From: Apostichopus japonicus
Lineage: Eukaryota > Echinodermata > Holothuroidea > Aspidochirotida > Stichopodidae
NCBI RefSeq assembly: GCF_037975245.1
Contig: NC_092575.1
Span: 4,827,501-4,891,500, forward strand
DNA length: 64,000 nucleotides
Direction: 5' to 3'
Shown: positions 12,646-26,494 of the stretch, piece after piece
Layout: the number at the start of each line of letters is the position of its first letter
Position numbering within the stretch: the first letter of the stretch is position 1
Program-made: the position numbers and the translations under genes
Notes under the pieces: model-generated
Told to the model about the DNA's origin: nothing
What the model saw: the letters and a program-made list of their open reading frames with translations, nothing else
Databases searched by the model: none

Positions 12646-13849
12646 GACTAAAAGCCTGGTTGTTAACGTTATAATGTACACCAGGCCTCACAAATGTAAC
12701 AATGCTGGAATGGATGTTTGAAGGACTTTTCATCTCGAATGCAGTCCCATTGCACAGCAAAGTAGAACTTTCCCGACCAGCAAAGTTGGTATAACATTTA
12801 GGCTAAGATCAATGATACCTGTGAAGATGAGACCTATAAAAATGCTGAAAGATTCATCATATCGTTTGTCAATGATAAGTTCGTGGTAAGGCATGTCTCA
12901 GTTTGAAGATGAATATCTGTTTCAGTATTGTTATCTGATATGTCGTTGATGTTACTTGATATGCATTGCTGACATAAATTGATATGTTTATCTACTGAAA
13001 GAGGTAAGTTCCTGATATCAACATAACTGACTGCTGTAAAGTTACATGAACTTGATATCAGCAGCATGTATCAGATTACAAAAATTGGTCAATGCTTTGT
13101 AGCATTTTATTTGTCCAGCCTTTTGAGCTGCAAATGTATGGCATGCCAAACGTGACTAAATTCAAAAATTTTTATGAGAGATACTGTCTACTGCAACTGT
13201 GCAGTGTAAACTGATGTAAAGATGTGTAATTTAGTTGTTTAGTTTGTTTGTTGTTGTTTTGTATTTGTTTGTTGTTTGTTGTTGTTTTGCACAGTACAAT
13301 GGTACAGTACAATAATGCACATGTCGGAAACAGTAAATCAACCTCATTATTGACAAACTTTTTGTATCACTGATCTCTCACAGGAGAGCCGTCACATCCT
13401 TTCAACCACTGTTCAAGACCTTACTGGTCTGCTGTATAGACCCCAACTATAGCACGCTATCATGGCAAAGTTTCTTGAGATTATGTAATCGACCTGCCTT
13501 GGTCGTAAAATGACCTCATTTTACCAATTAGTCTGCAAAGTCTGCCACATATTTTTTGCTGTATGATTAACTAAACTGTAGAAATGGACATAGTTCCACA
13601 CAGTGTTTACGCAAAGAGCCTAATGGTGTTAAGAAGCTATGCAGGCTAATTGTAGAGCCCGAGGCAGTGGCGAGGAAGCTTTTAGTGTGGATGCTCGCTT
13701 ATCCAGGATCAGACCTCTCAATCATGATCTCCCTTTCATGGGCAGGATCCTGATCCTGTGAGAGTGATCAAGATTGTAGTGTGGATGCTCAGGGGGATCA
13801 GGCACCCAAATGCTCTGATGTGTGTTCCTAAGCCTATATGTATGATAAC

Positions 13850-14310
13850 AATGTATGTTTGATACACATACATGCAGCCTAACTAGATGATGCACATGTA
13901 CAGTATGTATTGATGATGTACTTATATTTATACACTTAATATGTACATACATGTTTGTATGACACATGTGCAGATCCAATAAGGTATGATTCACATATAT
14001 GTATGTTTGTGTAGGTTTATGTATAATACACATGTATGTGTGTGTACGTATACATGTTTGATACACATTCGATGCACATAAATGTAGCCTAGATGATGCA
14101 TAAAACATGTATGTATTTGTTATGAATGTGTGTACAGTATGTATGTTTGTACAGGTTTATGTATAATACACATGTATGTGTATGTACGTGTTTGATACAC
14201 ATATGATACACATACATGCAGCCTTACTAGATGATGCACATGTATGTATTTATTATGAATGTGTGTACAGTATATATATCACACATGTATGCATCCTGTA
14301 TACATGTTTG
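13850..14310. repeat. Diverged tandem repeat of ACATGTAT-rich units (about 130-200 bp)
   Basis: The phrase 'tgatacacatacatgcagcc', then 'tagatgatgcacatgta', then 'ggtttatgtataatacacat' recurs about three times (near 13858, 14060 and 14200) with indels. The His/Thr/Tyr-rich minus-strand frame across it is a repeat artefact. Confidence 0.7.
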
Positions 14311-14319
14311 TGATAAACA

Positions 14320-16346
14320 TGTGCACTACGTGTGACACACACATACATGGTACACGCACATGTAGGCCTATGTAGGATACTGTATGTACATGTATTTACA
14401 TAGCCACATGTACTGTACAGTACCCTATTCTACAGTATGTACGTAGTCAGTTGAGTGGTTTGCACGATCTCACCAAAGAGATTGCATAATGTCTGACAGT
14501 GAAGGACTCGCATTGTCACCTTGCATTTCAATATATATATATATATATGCAAACGTAACACAGCGGTGTCTCCTTGCCGAAGGATAGGACTTGGCCGCTC
14601 TGACGAGCACAGGGAAACAAGTCTTAAGTGACTTGTCATCAACGTATCAAATTGCTTTGAATAAAGTTCATCTCACTGGTGTTGTATACTACGTACAGTC
14701 AACTGATAGTCGAACACACAATTCTCAGTTTTTTTATTTGTCAGCCCTAGTACAAGCTCCTTCTCTCCCTTCCTAGTTATATACAGTCCTTTTTTTTTCG
14801 TCAAAAAAGTGTTCAGCAATGTGGAATAGGACACTTTATCACATTACACAAATATCCTTGCAACTGCTGCTCTGGCTTGAAACCTAACACATGTAGAGCT
14901 CCTTTCCCCATTCAGTTCTCATGACCTTTTCACCCCTTCCCTCCCTCATGGTTAAAATGCAATCTTTTTTTGGGTTTTCCTTCCTTCTTTTTTTTTTTTT
15001 GTGGTACCCTTTGAGATTTTCTGCTGGGGACAAGCACAACAGTGAGTTAGAAACAGCAGACAAGCTACCCTATCGGATTCCAGTGGTATAACGTTCATAC
15101 AGTACCCTCAGCTAGCTAGCAGTACTTAGTGTTTGACTGTGTACTGTGGGCAAAATTAACCCCAATTCCTATTGGTATGCCAAAGGCCAAACCTGCCCTT
15201 GTAGCCAGCCATCCCAGTATGTTGAGGACAACCGGGTTTTAATTTTTTTTTTTTGCACTGCAATTCAATCTTGTTTACTCAAACCCCTTTTCTGACCCCA
15301 CAAACCATTGGAGTCTGGAATCTTGGCCAATTGGGGGCCAGCATGGAAGCTTAGTAGTTGGCTGTTGATCTTATCAGATTACCAGGAAGTAGTGGGGGTG
15401 TTGGCTCAGGTTTTAACCTTTTTTTTTTCCTCCCATTTTTTTTAGCTCATTGCTTATACAGAACACAAAGGAAGTAAGGGTTATAATGACTATATATATA
15501 CACAGCAGCTGCTGTACAGATTTGTGCATGAACTGGGGTTTCAGCAAGGAAGACAAGGTCTTAACCGATAGAGTCATATATATACATGCATATATCTCAG
15601 TAGTAGGTTGAATGTGTAGTACAGTACACTACTATACTGTACGTGGTGGTGCATATAGGCTCTGTAGGCTACTGTGTACAACCCAAGTACTATATAGTGA
15701 AGTACCGGGGAGAGAGAGCCAATGCTGTACAGACACACACACTTACAGGATTATATAAGGTTGGTTTGCATCTTGTATCTTCTTCGCATGTACAGGAATG
15801 TGCACTTATACAGTATATACAGGCTGCAGTAATTCAGTTAACATCATTGTTGTAAATTGATGGTAGTCTTGGAATTTAATTTCCTCAAGGGGACTAGATC
15901 TAAGTGACACAAAAAGTGCTAGATTTGCTAAAAGTTACTGAAGTGTTTCAATAAAAAAAAATAATAATAAAAAAAAGAAGTTGTTATAAAAGAGTTCTTT
16001 TTATGTGTGTTTCAATCCAACTAGCAATGTACATATCCATTCATGTACGCATAGCTGAACATTAAAATGTTTCTGTATTTATATAGATCAGATAAATTTG
16101 TATGTGTCTGACCGACTGAACAAGAGTGTTTTGATGCATTGCTAACTGTACCGTACCATGAAGTGATTGTTTCGTTTAGTTCTCTCCACTTTCCCATGCT
16201 CTGATGGGATATGAATCCAAGTAAATACATTTTTAATTTTTTTTTTTATGATATGCCTGATTTGTCAGAAATATATGTGGTAGTGTAGTATCAGTTGTGG
16301 ACATTTTGTTTCGAATTTGGAAAAATAATATTTGATCGCTTTATTC
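14320..16346. other. Gene-free AT-rich interval
   Basis: Contains a (TA)n run near 14541-14556, several T-rich homopolymers (14984-15000, 15242-15254, 15420-15428) and dense TACAGTA words around 15610-15660 and 15810. I see no exon-like frame, RNA gene or transposon end. Confidence 0.5.
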
Positions 16347-17274
16347 AGGCCAATTGTCAACACTACAGCACAGGAGACTACCAATGTTAGTAATTTACGG
16401 TATGGTTTTAAGGCCAGTTGTCAACACTGCAGCACATGGGACTACCAATGTCAGTAACTTACTGTTTGGTTAGGACAATTGTTAATGTCACTACAGCACA
16501 TGAGAGTACCCATGTTAGTAATTTATGGTATGGTTAGGCCAATTGTCAACACTGCAGCACATGGGACTACCAATGTTAGTAGTTTACGGTATGGTTAGGC
16601 CAGTTGTCAACACTGCAGCACGTGGGACTACCAATGTTAGTAACTTACTGTTTGGTTAGGACAATTGTCAACACTACAGCACTTGGACTTCCAATGTTAG
16701 TAATTTACGGTATGGTTAGGCCAATTGTCAACACTACAGCACGTGAGACTACCAATGTTAGTAATTTACGGTATGGTTAGGCCAATTGTCAACACTACAG
16801 CACATGAGACTACCAATGTAAGTAATTTATGGTATGGTTAGGCCAATTGTCAACACTACTGCACATGAGACTACCAATGTTAGTAATTTACGGTATGGTT
16901 AGGCCAATTGTCAACACTACAGCACATGAGACTTCCAATGTTAGTTATTTACGGTATGGTTAGGCCAATTGTCAACACTACAGCACATGGACTTCCAATG
17001 TTAGTAATTTACGGTATGGTTAGGCCAATTGTCAACACTACAGCACATGGGACTTCCAATGTTAGTAATTAACGGTATAGTTAGGCCAATTGTCAACACT
17101 ACAGCACATGAGACTACCAATGTTAGTAATTTATGGTATGGTTAGGCCAATTGTCAACACTACTGCACATGGGACTTCCAATGTTAGTAATTAACGGTAT
17201 GGTTAGGCCATTTGTCAACATTAGTTACAGCACATGAGACTACCGATGTTAGTAATTTATGGTATGGTTAGGCC
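16347..17274. repeat. Satellite array, 61-bp unit, about 15 copies
   Basis: Unit runs 'ggccaattgtcaacactaca', 'gcacatgagactaccaatgt', 'tagtaatttacggtatggtta'. Copies keep a regular 61-bp period with point changes (for example cacatgggact, ccagttgtc, tttggttagg), a few carrying small insertions. Two copies have CACGTG E-boxes in place of CACATG. No spacer diversity and no frame maintained across units, so it is a satellite and neither a CRISPR nor a protein repeat. Confidence 0.95.
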
Positions 17275-19534
17275 TAGCGCTGTTTCCATGAGAATTTTTT
17301 CCCCCCCCATATATATGAAATGCAGCAAATTGAATCTACATTTAAGCAACTTTTTGCATGTAAGCCTTTAACATTCAAGCCAGGCCAAGTAGTAAGTACT
17401 ATTTTGGTAGGTAACATATATAAACAATATTTAATTTCTAGTTAAAATGCTCAAAGTAACAGCTGATGACAAAAGCGAATTTCACTTTACCTAATTATGG
17501 AAAAGTTGTTGATTACATGATATATGCTTTGCTTTATATTTTGTGACCATAAGTAAGAATTTTATCCCATTTATGTTCTGAAACAATGAATGAATTAAAT
17601 TAGCCAGCATATTTAGGGATAATTAATACCACGTAGTGAATGAAATGCCAAGTAAAGCCAACATTTATTTGGTAATTTTGTTACAAAATGGCAACAGATC
17701 CTATATTACTATATCTCATGTTAAGTGATCAAATGCTACATAAGTAATCTCCCCCTGAAAAAATGCTATACTGTTAAATTATGGTCACCCATTCTTACAC
17801 TAGAAATAGCATTTTATACTGCTCCTCACAGAGCTATTTGTCTAATTTAGCATTCCTCATTGACTTCAATTGAGGGCTTTAATTTTTTCCCCCATAGCAG
17901 TCAAAACCACCAGGAACTTGATTTTGAAAAACTTTTAGCTTTAATTGAAAGCCTGACATTGGTGAACTACAGTATATTTACTGTAGTTATTGAAGGTAAA
18001 TAGTTGATAGTTTTTCATGGAAACAATTCCATTCACGTTACTTCAGCTTGTTATGTTTTTTTTAAATAAAGTTTTGACCTATTAAAGTTCAAACCAATTT
18101 GATCTATTCAATGAAGTAAAATAGATTGTCACATGCTGCATGTGGGGATGGATTATGTTATCAATATGGAATTATGGGTTTATCAGGAATGATTACTAAA
18201 AAATTCCACAAGTACTTTCTATAGGTCAGGAGTTCACCAGTGGTATGTTTAATATTAAATTGATCAATCAGCAATCGGTATGTGCATTTTTCAGTACAGT
18301 AGTATTTGACTATGAAACCTGTGTCCTTAAAACAACTTTTCGTGGTTGGAAGAATGTGGGAAATGGGCAGGTTGATCGGAGTTGACCGGTCACTCGTGGA
18401 AGGTCAGCATCACAAGTTTATCAGGTCACTCTGTTGCACAATTGTGAATTTAACATTCATGTTTATTTGTTCATTCTCATCTATTCATTTGTCGTGTCAA
18501 TCTTAGTAAATTAAACTTCTTTAGGGGCCGTATTGAACGTACGTTACACACATCCAAACCGTTTGCAGTTCCGTGTTGGTAGGAGGTGTTTTCCTAGGTA
18601 TCATAGTCAGAACTACAAGTTATATAAAACACATGTATATAGAATCTTAATATACAAATGAATTGTGAGCTAGCTCTATCTGTTTTATAGGCAGTTCTGT
18701 ATCCAGTTGATTTGTCACTCCACTGGGATTCCAGTTAGTGAGTAGATGATAGTGTAACATCCAAGGTAGTGTTATAAGCCCAGAGATCATGTGAGGCTGA
18801 GTATATATTACGAGAAGCTGCCTCCACAATATGTTTTGGCCAAGTTTGCCTGGTTCTCCCCCAGCCCCCTCGCCCCCACTCCCCCCGTGGAGAATTTCAC
18901 AGAATGCATTTGGTATGGCTGTTGAAAGCATGCATGTGCCACTGTGTACATGTGTAATTCATACATACACTCGGACTGATACACAGATACAGAGTATACA
19001 GCAATTTGATTCGGTATTCACTAGTGTGCTCCCTCTGTTTGCAGGGCTACTCAGTGGGGTTATCTTCATATAGTGGAACCTGTAAACCGTTCCTGACTAA
19101 TCTTAGAGCTGCATGGGGAAATCCCTCAGACTGCTGACTCAAAAGTTCGTAGAAAACCCAAATAACTATTTTATCCGAAGGTCACCTTTGCGTACAACTT
19201 TTTAACTACCGTACTGTACTGTCTCACTATTTTGAAGTTTCAGGGATGAATGCATCAAAATTCCTGTCATAAAACTATTGAAAAAAAAGTTTAAATGCAT
19301 TCAGGCTTAGAATTTCACAATTTCTTTAGCCACTTGCTAAACAATGCCAGTGCTTCCAGAATCTACTGGCTTAAATCCAAATTCCCTGCTTTCATTTTTT
19401 CCTGAATTAATGCAAAAGCAACGTCAACTTTTATTCTGCACTGGTAACAAAATGCAAGTGCCTTTTTGCTTTTGATGAATAATCGTAATCAATGCAGTCA
19501 TGGTGGCGTGTATATATATATTTGTGTGTGTGTG
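17275..19534. other. Gene-free AT-rich interval
   Basis: No frame resembles a protein. The 18831-18900 segment is C-rich and gives a Pro-rich chance frame. Around 17790-17900 the sequence is less repetitive than its surroundings, but nothing identifiable is present. Confidence 0.45.
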
Positions 19535-20365
19535 TGAGACGCCCAGCTTTTAAAGACGATATCTCAAGATAGGAACCATGGATACTTTGCATTGTTCACT
19601 TGTTGATGCATCAAATTGAGAGGAAGAACCCTGTTGTTTTCTGTGGCGGTCAAGGGTCATCTGAGGTCACGAGATATCAAAAACTGAGAACCTTGTGAAC
19701 ATGATATCTCAAGATAGGAATCATTGGTACTTCTCATACTTGGTGTGTAGATATGTCACATTGAAAGGAAGAAACATATTCTTTTTGTATTCTTTTTTGA
19801 GGTCAAAGGTCAACTGAGGTATAAACTGAAAACCTTTAAGCACGATATCTCAAGTTAGGAAACATGGTTATTTTCATACTTGGAATGTGGATGCAATATC
19901 GTAAGTAGAAGACCCTTCTTGTTTTTGGTTTAGGTAAAAGGTCATCTGAGGTCACCCAGAGGTCAAATACTGAAAACCTTGTAAACACAATATCTCATAA
20001 TAGGAAATCTGAATACTTTTTATACTTGGCATGTGTATGCACCATATTTAGTAGAAGACCCCTTGTGTTTTTTGGTGGAGGCTAAAGGTCACCAAAGGTC
20101 AAACCCTGAACACCTTGTAAACACTATATCACAAGATAGGAAGCATGGATAGATTTCGTACTTATCATGTGAATGTGTCATATTGACATGAAGAAGCCTT
20201 TTTTTGTGGAGGTCGAATGTCATCTGAGGTCACCAGAGGTCAAACCCTGAAAACCTTGTAAAGAACTATATCTCAAAATAGGAAGCATTGATACTTCTCA
20301 TACTTATCATGTGGATGTGTTACATTGAAATGTATTTTGTGGAGGTCAAAGGTCATCTGAAAACT
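19535..20365 (+). repeat. Degenerate tandem repeat, about 130-140-bp unit, carrying DR1-type AGGTCA sites
   Basis: Six or so units share 'gatatctcaagataggaa', 'catggatacttt', 'catacttggcatgtggatg', 'gaagaacccttgttttt', 'ggaggtcaaaggtcatctga', 'ggtcaccagaggtcaaac' and 'tgaaaaccttgtaaacac'. Two exact AGGTCAAAGGTCA direct repeats (half-sites spaced by one base) lie at 19800-19812 and 20343-20355. Other units have one-base variants or single half-sites. The same family appears diverged at 27700-28060 and 35090-35400. No protein frame spans it. Confidence 0.85.
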
Positions 20366-20914
20366 TCTTAAACATAATTTTTCATGCTAGAAATCAGGAG
20401 GACATTGATATTATAAGAGCTGTTTCTGGTGAACTAGCAGAAGTCGATTGTAATGAAGTCATCGAAACCTCTATACATGTATTTTTAGCATTCTGGTGGT
20501 TTTATGATGAAATCCACTATCAGTTAGCCACTACTGTCATTAGCCTGAATTTCAAGGCCTGGCATTTCTGTGCATAAATTATCTTAGTTGTGACATAATC
20601 CTGACTAATTGCAACCGATAGAAATGAATTCAAAATAATACGAAAAATTAAATCTCTATATCGTGTCTGTAAAAAGCAAGGTACCAGCGTTTTCCTCTTT
20701 TTAAAGCCCAAATGAATATTGAAAAATTGTCAAATTTAATTTCATTACACGCCTAGTTGCAGTATGTTCACTATTTACATGGGTGCATGTACTTAATAGA
20801 GTATATATACCTGAATGAGAAGATACCCAACTGTGTGTCCTCTGTTGCTGTTTACCCTACTCTTTGCAGTAATTTCATAGAGTTTAAAATATTAATATTA
20901 TTAAGTAAATAATT

Positions 20915-21085
20915 GCATGATCCTGTAAGCTCAGTGGGTAAAGCAATGGGCCTAAAAACCCCAGAGGTCACTCGTTGGAATCCTGTTCTAACCATAAATT
21001 ACTTTGCTCATTTCCAGGGTTGAATTGTTGGTTAAGAGCTGTGTGTACTATTGCTGCCCCAACAATCTATAAATCCCCTCAGGAA
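20915..21085 (+). mobile_element. tRNA-derived SINE-like element, diverged
   Basis: A box-A-like 'taagctcagtgggtaaag' (20926-20943) is followed about 30 bp later by a box-B-like 'gttggaatcc' (20974-20983), the spacing of an internal pol III promoter. No acceptor stem closes, so it is not a working tRNA gene. The tail runs into unrelated AT-rich DNA and I cannot fix the 3' end. Confidence 0.45.
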
Positions 21086-22634
21086 AACAGAAATGTATGT
21101 GAACTTTTAACCTAGAATGCATGATGACTTGCACACACTACTGAATGTTCAGTGTGGTATACTACTATACTGTAATGCACTATTTACACTATTGAAGTAT
21201 ATGTTAAGTTTATAGTCTAATCCTTTTCAATCATTGCAAGCAAGTTATAACGTCACCTTACATTTTTAGTTGTATATACAGTAGTACAGTATCTTTCCCT
21301 TAAAGCATGTGTAAGCCTAGGCCTAAAAAGTACAGTACTTTATAATTATCATAAAAAAAAAAATTGTTTTTTTTTGCTCAGTTCAGCTTGTACGTTTGTA
21401 ATGGATGGAACACACTGCAAAGCCAAGAGGTACAGTAGACCTTCTCGTTAGAAAAACAGTTTTCCTGTGTCCATGAAAACACTCTTGGTGGGAAATACAA
21501 CTGTACAAGACACTAGAAAGGATTTGTGTAGGCACACAGTGACTATACAGACTAAAGAAAATAGCAGTCAGACAAAAAAACAAAAAAATTGTGTTGAGGT
21601 TTTCCTTGCAGTAAACCTCATATTCTTTGATTCACCAAACTTTTTTTCCTACCACCCTCGGTATTCCTCTAAAAGAACTGCAACTCAGGAAACCCTGTCT
21701 TCTGAAATTTTGCAGGCTAACCTGCACATCCTTATTTGTCACACACAAATGAAACTTGACCTCTGCGATTCGTCTCGTATTGGTGTCATGTTTTTTGAGA
21801 AAATGTTGTCTTTATTGGTAACCTCTTAGCAGAGCAATCCCCGACTTCAGATGATTGCTTAAAGTAATTTGAAACCCCTCCCCAGTTCGGGTTTCTGACG
21901 AATGTGGGACTTTGGCTTCCAGAAAAGGTGTTTTTTGGCAAGCCAAATGTCAATGAACCAGGCGAGAGTATTTTGTGTGGGATTGAGTGTCCCCATTAAG
22001 GGTGTAAGAGGACACTGCTTGCCAAATGAAGGGGGATAATTTTACTGGAGAGAAGAGGAATGTTAGAGCAGTGGGACACTGCAGAAGGTTACGGGGTGCT
22101 CTCGGAGAAAGCAAATGTTAGGTTTCAGGGCCCGAAACAGGGGTCAGATATGCTCTGTGGTGGTGTTGACCTAGAATCGAGGATGAGAAGAGAAAGAAGA
22201 AGCAAAAATAAAATAAATAGAGGAAAAAAAAAGTTATCTTGGTCATTGAAGGGAAAAAAAGAAGGAAAAAAAATGTGTCTTGACCTGGATAAATGAAGAG
22301 CTTGTGGATTAGTTGGACAGGTTGAAGGGTCTGCATAGGCGATTAATCAGGTCTGAGTTGCCAATGCACTTTGTGTGAATTATTCAGTGGCACGAGAAAG
22401 ATAGAGATAGAGAGAGAGAAGAAAAAAAAATTGTACTTCTTGGATACCAATTTACATTATAGGTGTGTCACAAACTGAGCGACTCTGTAACGATGTTGAG
22501 AAGGTACAGTAACGTACAACTAAGCAGGTTTAATGTTAAAGGGATTTTTAACAGGTTGTGTGGTAACTTTAGTTGAATTTTTAAATTTAGTCAGGCATTG
22601 GTATCTGCTTTAATAGTCGGTGGAAGTTTTGAAA

Positions 22635-22815
22635 TAGTTTGAAATAGCTGGGGGTGGGAGAAAAGGGGGATGGGTGGAGGAACTAAGGAAGGGGAGAGGG
22701 TAGGGGACAAGGGAAGGGAAGGGGTAGACAAAGGAAGAGAAGGGGGTGGACAAAGGAAGGAAAGGGGGGCAGAGGGACAAAGGATGGGGCAGAGGTTGGA
22801 GAATGGAGGAAGGAG
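22635..22815 (+). repeat. Homopurine GGGA/AAGG tract
   Basis: Almost uninterrupted purines on the plus strand. The minus-strand frame through it is Pro/Ser/Leu-rich low complexity and not a gene. Such tracts can form triplex or G-quadruplex structures; that is inference. Confidence 0.8.
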
Positions 22816-22952
22816 AGAGAAGGTGAAATTTTGAAGTGTGGATTGCACAGTTCCATTGACTCGGGAAGAAAGATAAAATGAAATCAATGACTCACACAGA
22901 TCCTTATCATTGAACATTCTATTAAATCAAAAATTCACAATCTTTGAGTAGC

Positions 22953-22969
22953 GGGGGGGGGGGGGGGGG
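22953..22969 (+). repeat. G homopolymer
   Basis: A run of 17 G bases. Length in the assembly may be unreliable. Similar shorter G or C runs lie near 25221-25231, 24487-24499, 46967-46977, 52546-52566 and 55219-55230. Confidence 0.9.
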
Positions 22970-25900
22970 AATGGTCATAATTTAAGAGAATAAAGAAAAA
23001 AAGGAAAAGTAATCTGATGGCAAGTTAAAGTTTTTAAGTTTTAGTTTTAAAGTTTAGCAAATGCAATGCAACCAGATCTTCTTTTAAAGCCGGATTGCCA
23101 GATGGAAAAATGAGGCCACAAAGTTGTCGTTTCCTGGTATTTCCTCAAATTACAGTTTATACAATATTCTCTACTTAGTACTGTAGTTAAAAAAAACTTC
23201 TTGCAGCTGGATTCCTTTTCCACGAGCTCTGCTATTAGGCAGAGGAGCTGTAAAACAATACTGTTCTTGTCACGAACATACAGATTATATTAAACGTATT
23301 CTGCACGCACGATTGGTGCATGCATACTACTACTACTACTACAGTACAACTATTGTAGGATGTTCATGAATATTAAGATACATGCTAATTATTGAGACTT
23401 ACTAGGATTCTCTTAAGTTTTAACTTAAAGTAACTTTGTGTGAAAAATGATGAAACTTAAAATTTGACATTACACATCTTTGAAGACTGGTTGAGCATAG
23501 ACCAGTTTTCATCCCCAGCTCCTGCATTCAAGTTTGAAACAGACAAATTAGACCAAATATGTTTGCATGTTTTGAGGGATTCTTTTTCTAAAACAGTTCT
23601 TTTAATATCAGTTTAAACTTTTTTGCTCAAAGACTATGTACAGTACAGTATGCTTCGAAACTGCATTGAAAGTTAGAAATTCGTACAGTCCCTGGACAAA
23701 ATGTGTGCAACCCCTGTATCTGGAGGAAGAATATTTGTTTTTATGGAATCCAAAACTCATTTTGTAAACTCTTCTTCTTCTTCTTCTACTAACATGTTGA
23801 TGACAATTTTAATAATCATTACCCAATAAAAAAGAAAGAAAGAAAAAAAAAAGAAGAAGATTTTTGTGATTTTTTTTTTTTTATTTATTTCTTTTTCTGG
23901 TTCAGGTCACATCCCTAATTGCTTCAATTTCTTCTTGGGTTATGAAAAAGAAGGTATGAAATGAATGCCCCTCATCAACGTAGTTATATCAGCCAAAATT
24001 TGGAACAGTATATAGCCACTTCTTTCAAGGATCTTATTTTATTTCACGGCTTTTGTCAGGGTTGTGCGTCCTATGAATCCGGTGATTGGGGAATTCGATC
24101 ATACCTCCTAGGAAAAGGATCGTTTTATGTTTTTTTTTATTCTCTTTTAAAAACAATACATTAATAAGAATATATGGAAATGCATCAATTTGCAAGAAAA
24201 AGCAACTTGAAAAAGACCGGATGAAGCACTTGTATATGTATATATATGTGACATTTCATTTGTTACTTTGTTAGTTTTTTTTTTTCCACTTTATGTAGGA
24301 AAAGTAGGGTAGTATGATGCCCTGCAACTTCATGGTACAGTAGTATGGTACCTGCCAGGCCGTATTGAGCTACAGTTTTGGACATAACAGTGTCATTTTA
24401 TGACATTAGAGTTACATGCGTCTGCAGAAGTAGAAGTTTGGCAATTTGTGTTTTGTTTATTCTGAAGAAAACTATGATTAGATAGCCCCCCCCCCCCAAA
24501 AAAAAAAAAACTGTTGGACCAGTTCATTCATGCTTTCTAGGCTGTGAGAATGAAATCTGTCATCTTTTTTTTTCTCTCTTGTAAATATTGCCACAACCTG
24601 ATTGGCAGTAGTGTGACCTGGGTAATTTGCATACTTTTGTAAAAAAAAAAAAAAAAATTTAAGAGGGTTTATCTGTCTGTTTTAGAGAGCTGTAGATTTA
24701 ATTATTCTTTCCAACAAAAATTATATGTAACCAAACTCTGATTAAGCGGATGAAGTGAATGAAAGAGAAAAGGGGCGGGGGGATGGCAAAAATTCATATT
24801 GTAAGCTTCAGAATGCTGGAAGTGGGGGCACGACACAAACGTTACCAAATGTTGTTAAGCTGGTGTCTCTGTAAGGGTGTAGTACTGCAGGAGAGAGGTA
24901 CATTTTGTCTTCTTTTCTAAATCCCCAAACCAGTAAGTTCTGGGGTTTGTTAAGTGTGGAAAGGAGCTGAAGTTGTTGCTGGTACAGTACCCCTGTATGT
25001 ATACATACTCAGATCAGATTACAGTATCGCTGTCTCAGGGTTTAATTGGGATCTTCCCAGAATTGCAAAAATGTTTGATGTTCTTATGATAAAAAAAAGT
25101 AAAGTTGAATGAGCATTGTAACATGCAAGTTCTGTGTTTTATAATGTGTTGTCTGCTAAAGTATGTATCCCCTATCAAGAAGTAGTGTTTGAGTAATTTC
25201 GCCAAAAAAATGTTTCAGTTTGTAATGGAGGGGGGGGGGGGGTGGGGTGGGGCATTGGGAGTGGGCATTGGGAAAATCTCCATGGCAACTGTCACTGAAC
25301 ACTGTTCGAGTTTTGTGCTTGCCTTTGAAAAGGAGTGGGACATCGGAAGTGAGGTGGTTTTCGTTTTCCGTAGGTGAATGTGTGACTCGTGTTAAAAAAG
25401 AATTAATTTAAAAATTTATGTCAAAAATGGCTGACTCATCTAGATGGTTATATATTCCAAAACTTGAAGCAACAAATTTTTCCTGTTTAAGGAAATACAC
25501 GAAAGTTTAATCCGGTTGACAAATATTGGATAACATTTACCTAACTTACATCGTAGAATGAATCGTGTTAATCTGGGCACCCCTGCTGTGTACTGTAGGT
25601 AGAATCTGTCTCTTTTTTTAATTTCTGTTTTAGAAATATCTTAGGAAACCTGTATTCTTGCTCAGTACCTCTTGGCTTATTGGGGATTCAAAAGCTTCAC
25701 TTTATGCCAAGTCTGCTTGTGGAATTCAATACAGCCCATTAATTTTAGATGAGTGCTACAGGGAATCGAATCTTCGGGATTATTGTAATATTACTGCGTT
25801 TGCAAAAGAAGCCGTCTCTACAGTAAGCTGTCCAAAAGTTAAAAAATACAGGGGTTGTCTTTTTAAAAAAAAAAATTGTATTTTTTTTTTTTTTTTTTTT

Positions 25901-26407
25901 GTGGGGTCGACCTGCTTGCTGTAGTAACAGTCAGTATGTGACTTATTTTTTTTCAATGGAATTTTAAATACAACACCAACCTCGATCTCCAGTGAAAGTC
26001 GTATCAATCGAATTAACACATTGGATTCATATTCAAGCGATCAGTGTCGATCAATTTTGAAATTTAACCAAACACGGAATTTTTATAGTCGAGCAAGTGC
26101 ATTGCATTTTTTTGCACAAGGAGGCATTACTTTATAATGTACACAAAATAGACACGTTTTTGCTTAAATTTTTGTTAGAATAGTCCACATCGTACATTTG
26201 TAGATGTAATGTAGCTTTGTCATGAGGACTAGAGGCTTATGAGGCTAGAAAATGTACCTGGCAACACAACATGAGTGATTCAAATGTTCACTTCCTGTTG
26301 CAACAGTGCTCAATACTTAGAAGTAGAGCAAGCACATAATATAGTATACTAGATACGGTAACTAACAGCATGTTGTTACTCGAGTTTCACGCCTGCAGTG
26401 TGCGGCG

Positions 26408-26452
26408 ATCTATCTATCTATCTATCTATATATACATATATATATAAATATT
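26408..26452. repeat. (TATC)n/(TA)n microsatellite
   Basis: Five to six CTAT units followed by a TATA-rich tract, directly upstream of the GAATTC-rich array. Confidence 0.85.
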
Positions 26453-26494
26453 AATCCATATCTCACTTGATTTGTCACATTTCCATCAATTTTT

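Larger units (their letters stand above)
21086..26400. other. Gene-free AT-rich interval with homopolymers
   Basis: Holds many A/T runs (for example near 21352-21372, 23868-23882, 24642-24658, 25880-25900), a purine-rich tract and a G homopolymer (listed separately), a (CTA)n run near 23326-23343 and a TTC/GAA region near 23768-23865. The frame at 21467-21829 (120 codons) has no recognisable domain and looks like chance. Confidence 0.45.

Noticed and set aside
16347-17274. CRISPR-like regular repeats (also 35773-36044)
   Set aside because: Units are contiguous with no unique spacers and the genome is animal; these are satellites.
21467-21829. 120-codon plus-strand frame
   Set aside because: No domain, poly-Lys from A-runs, and no matching splice signals; consistent with chance.
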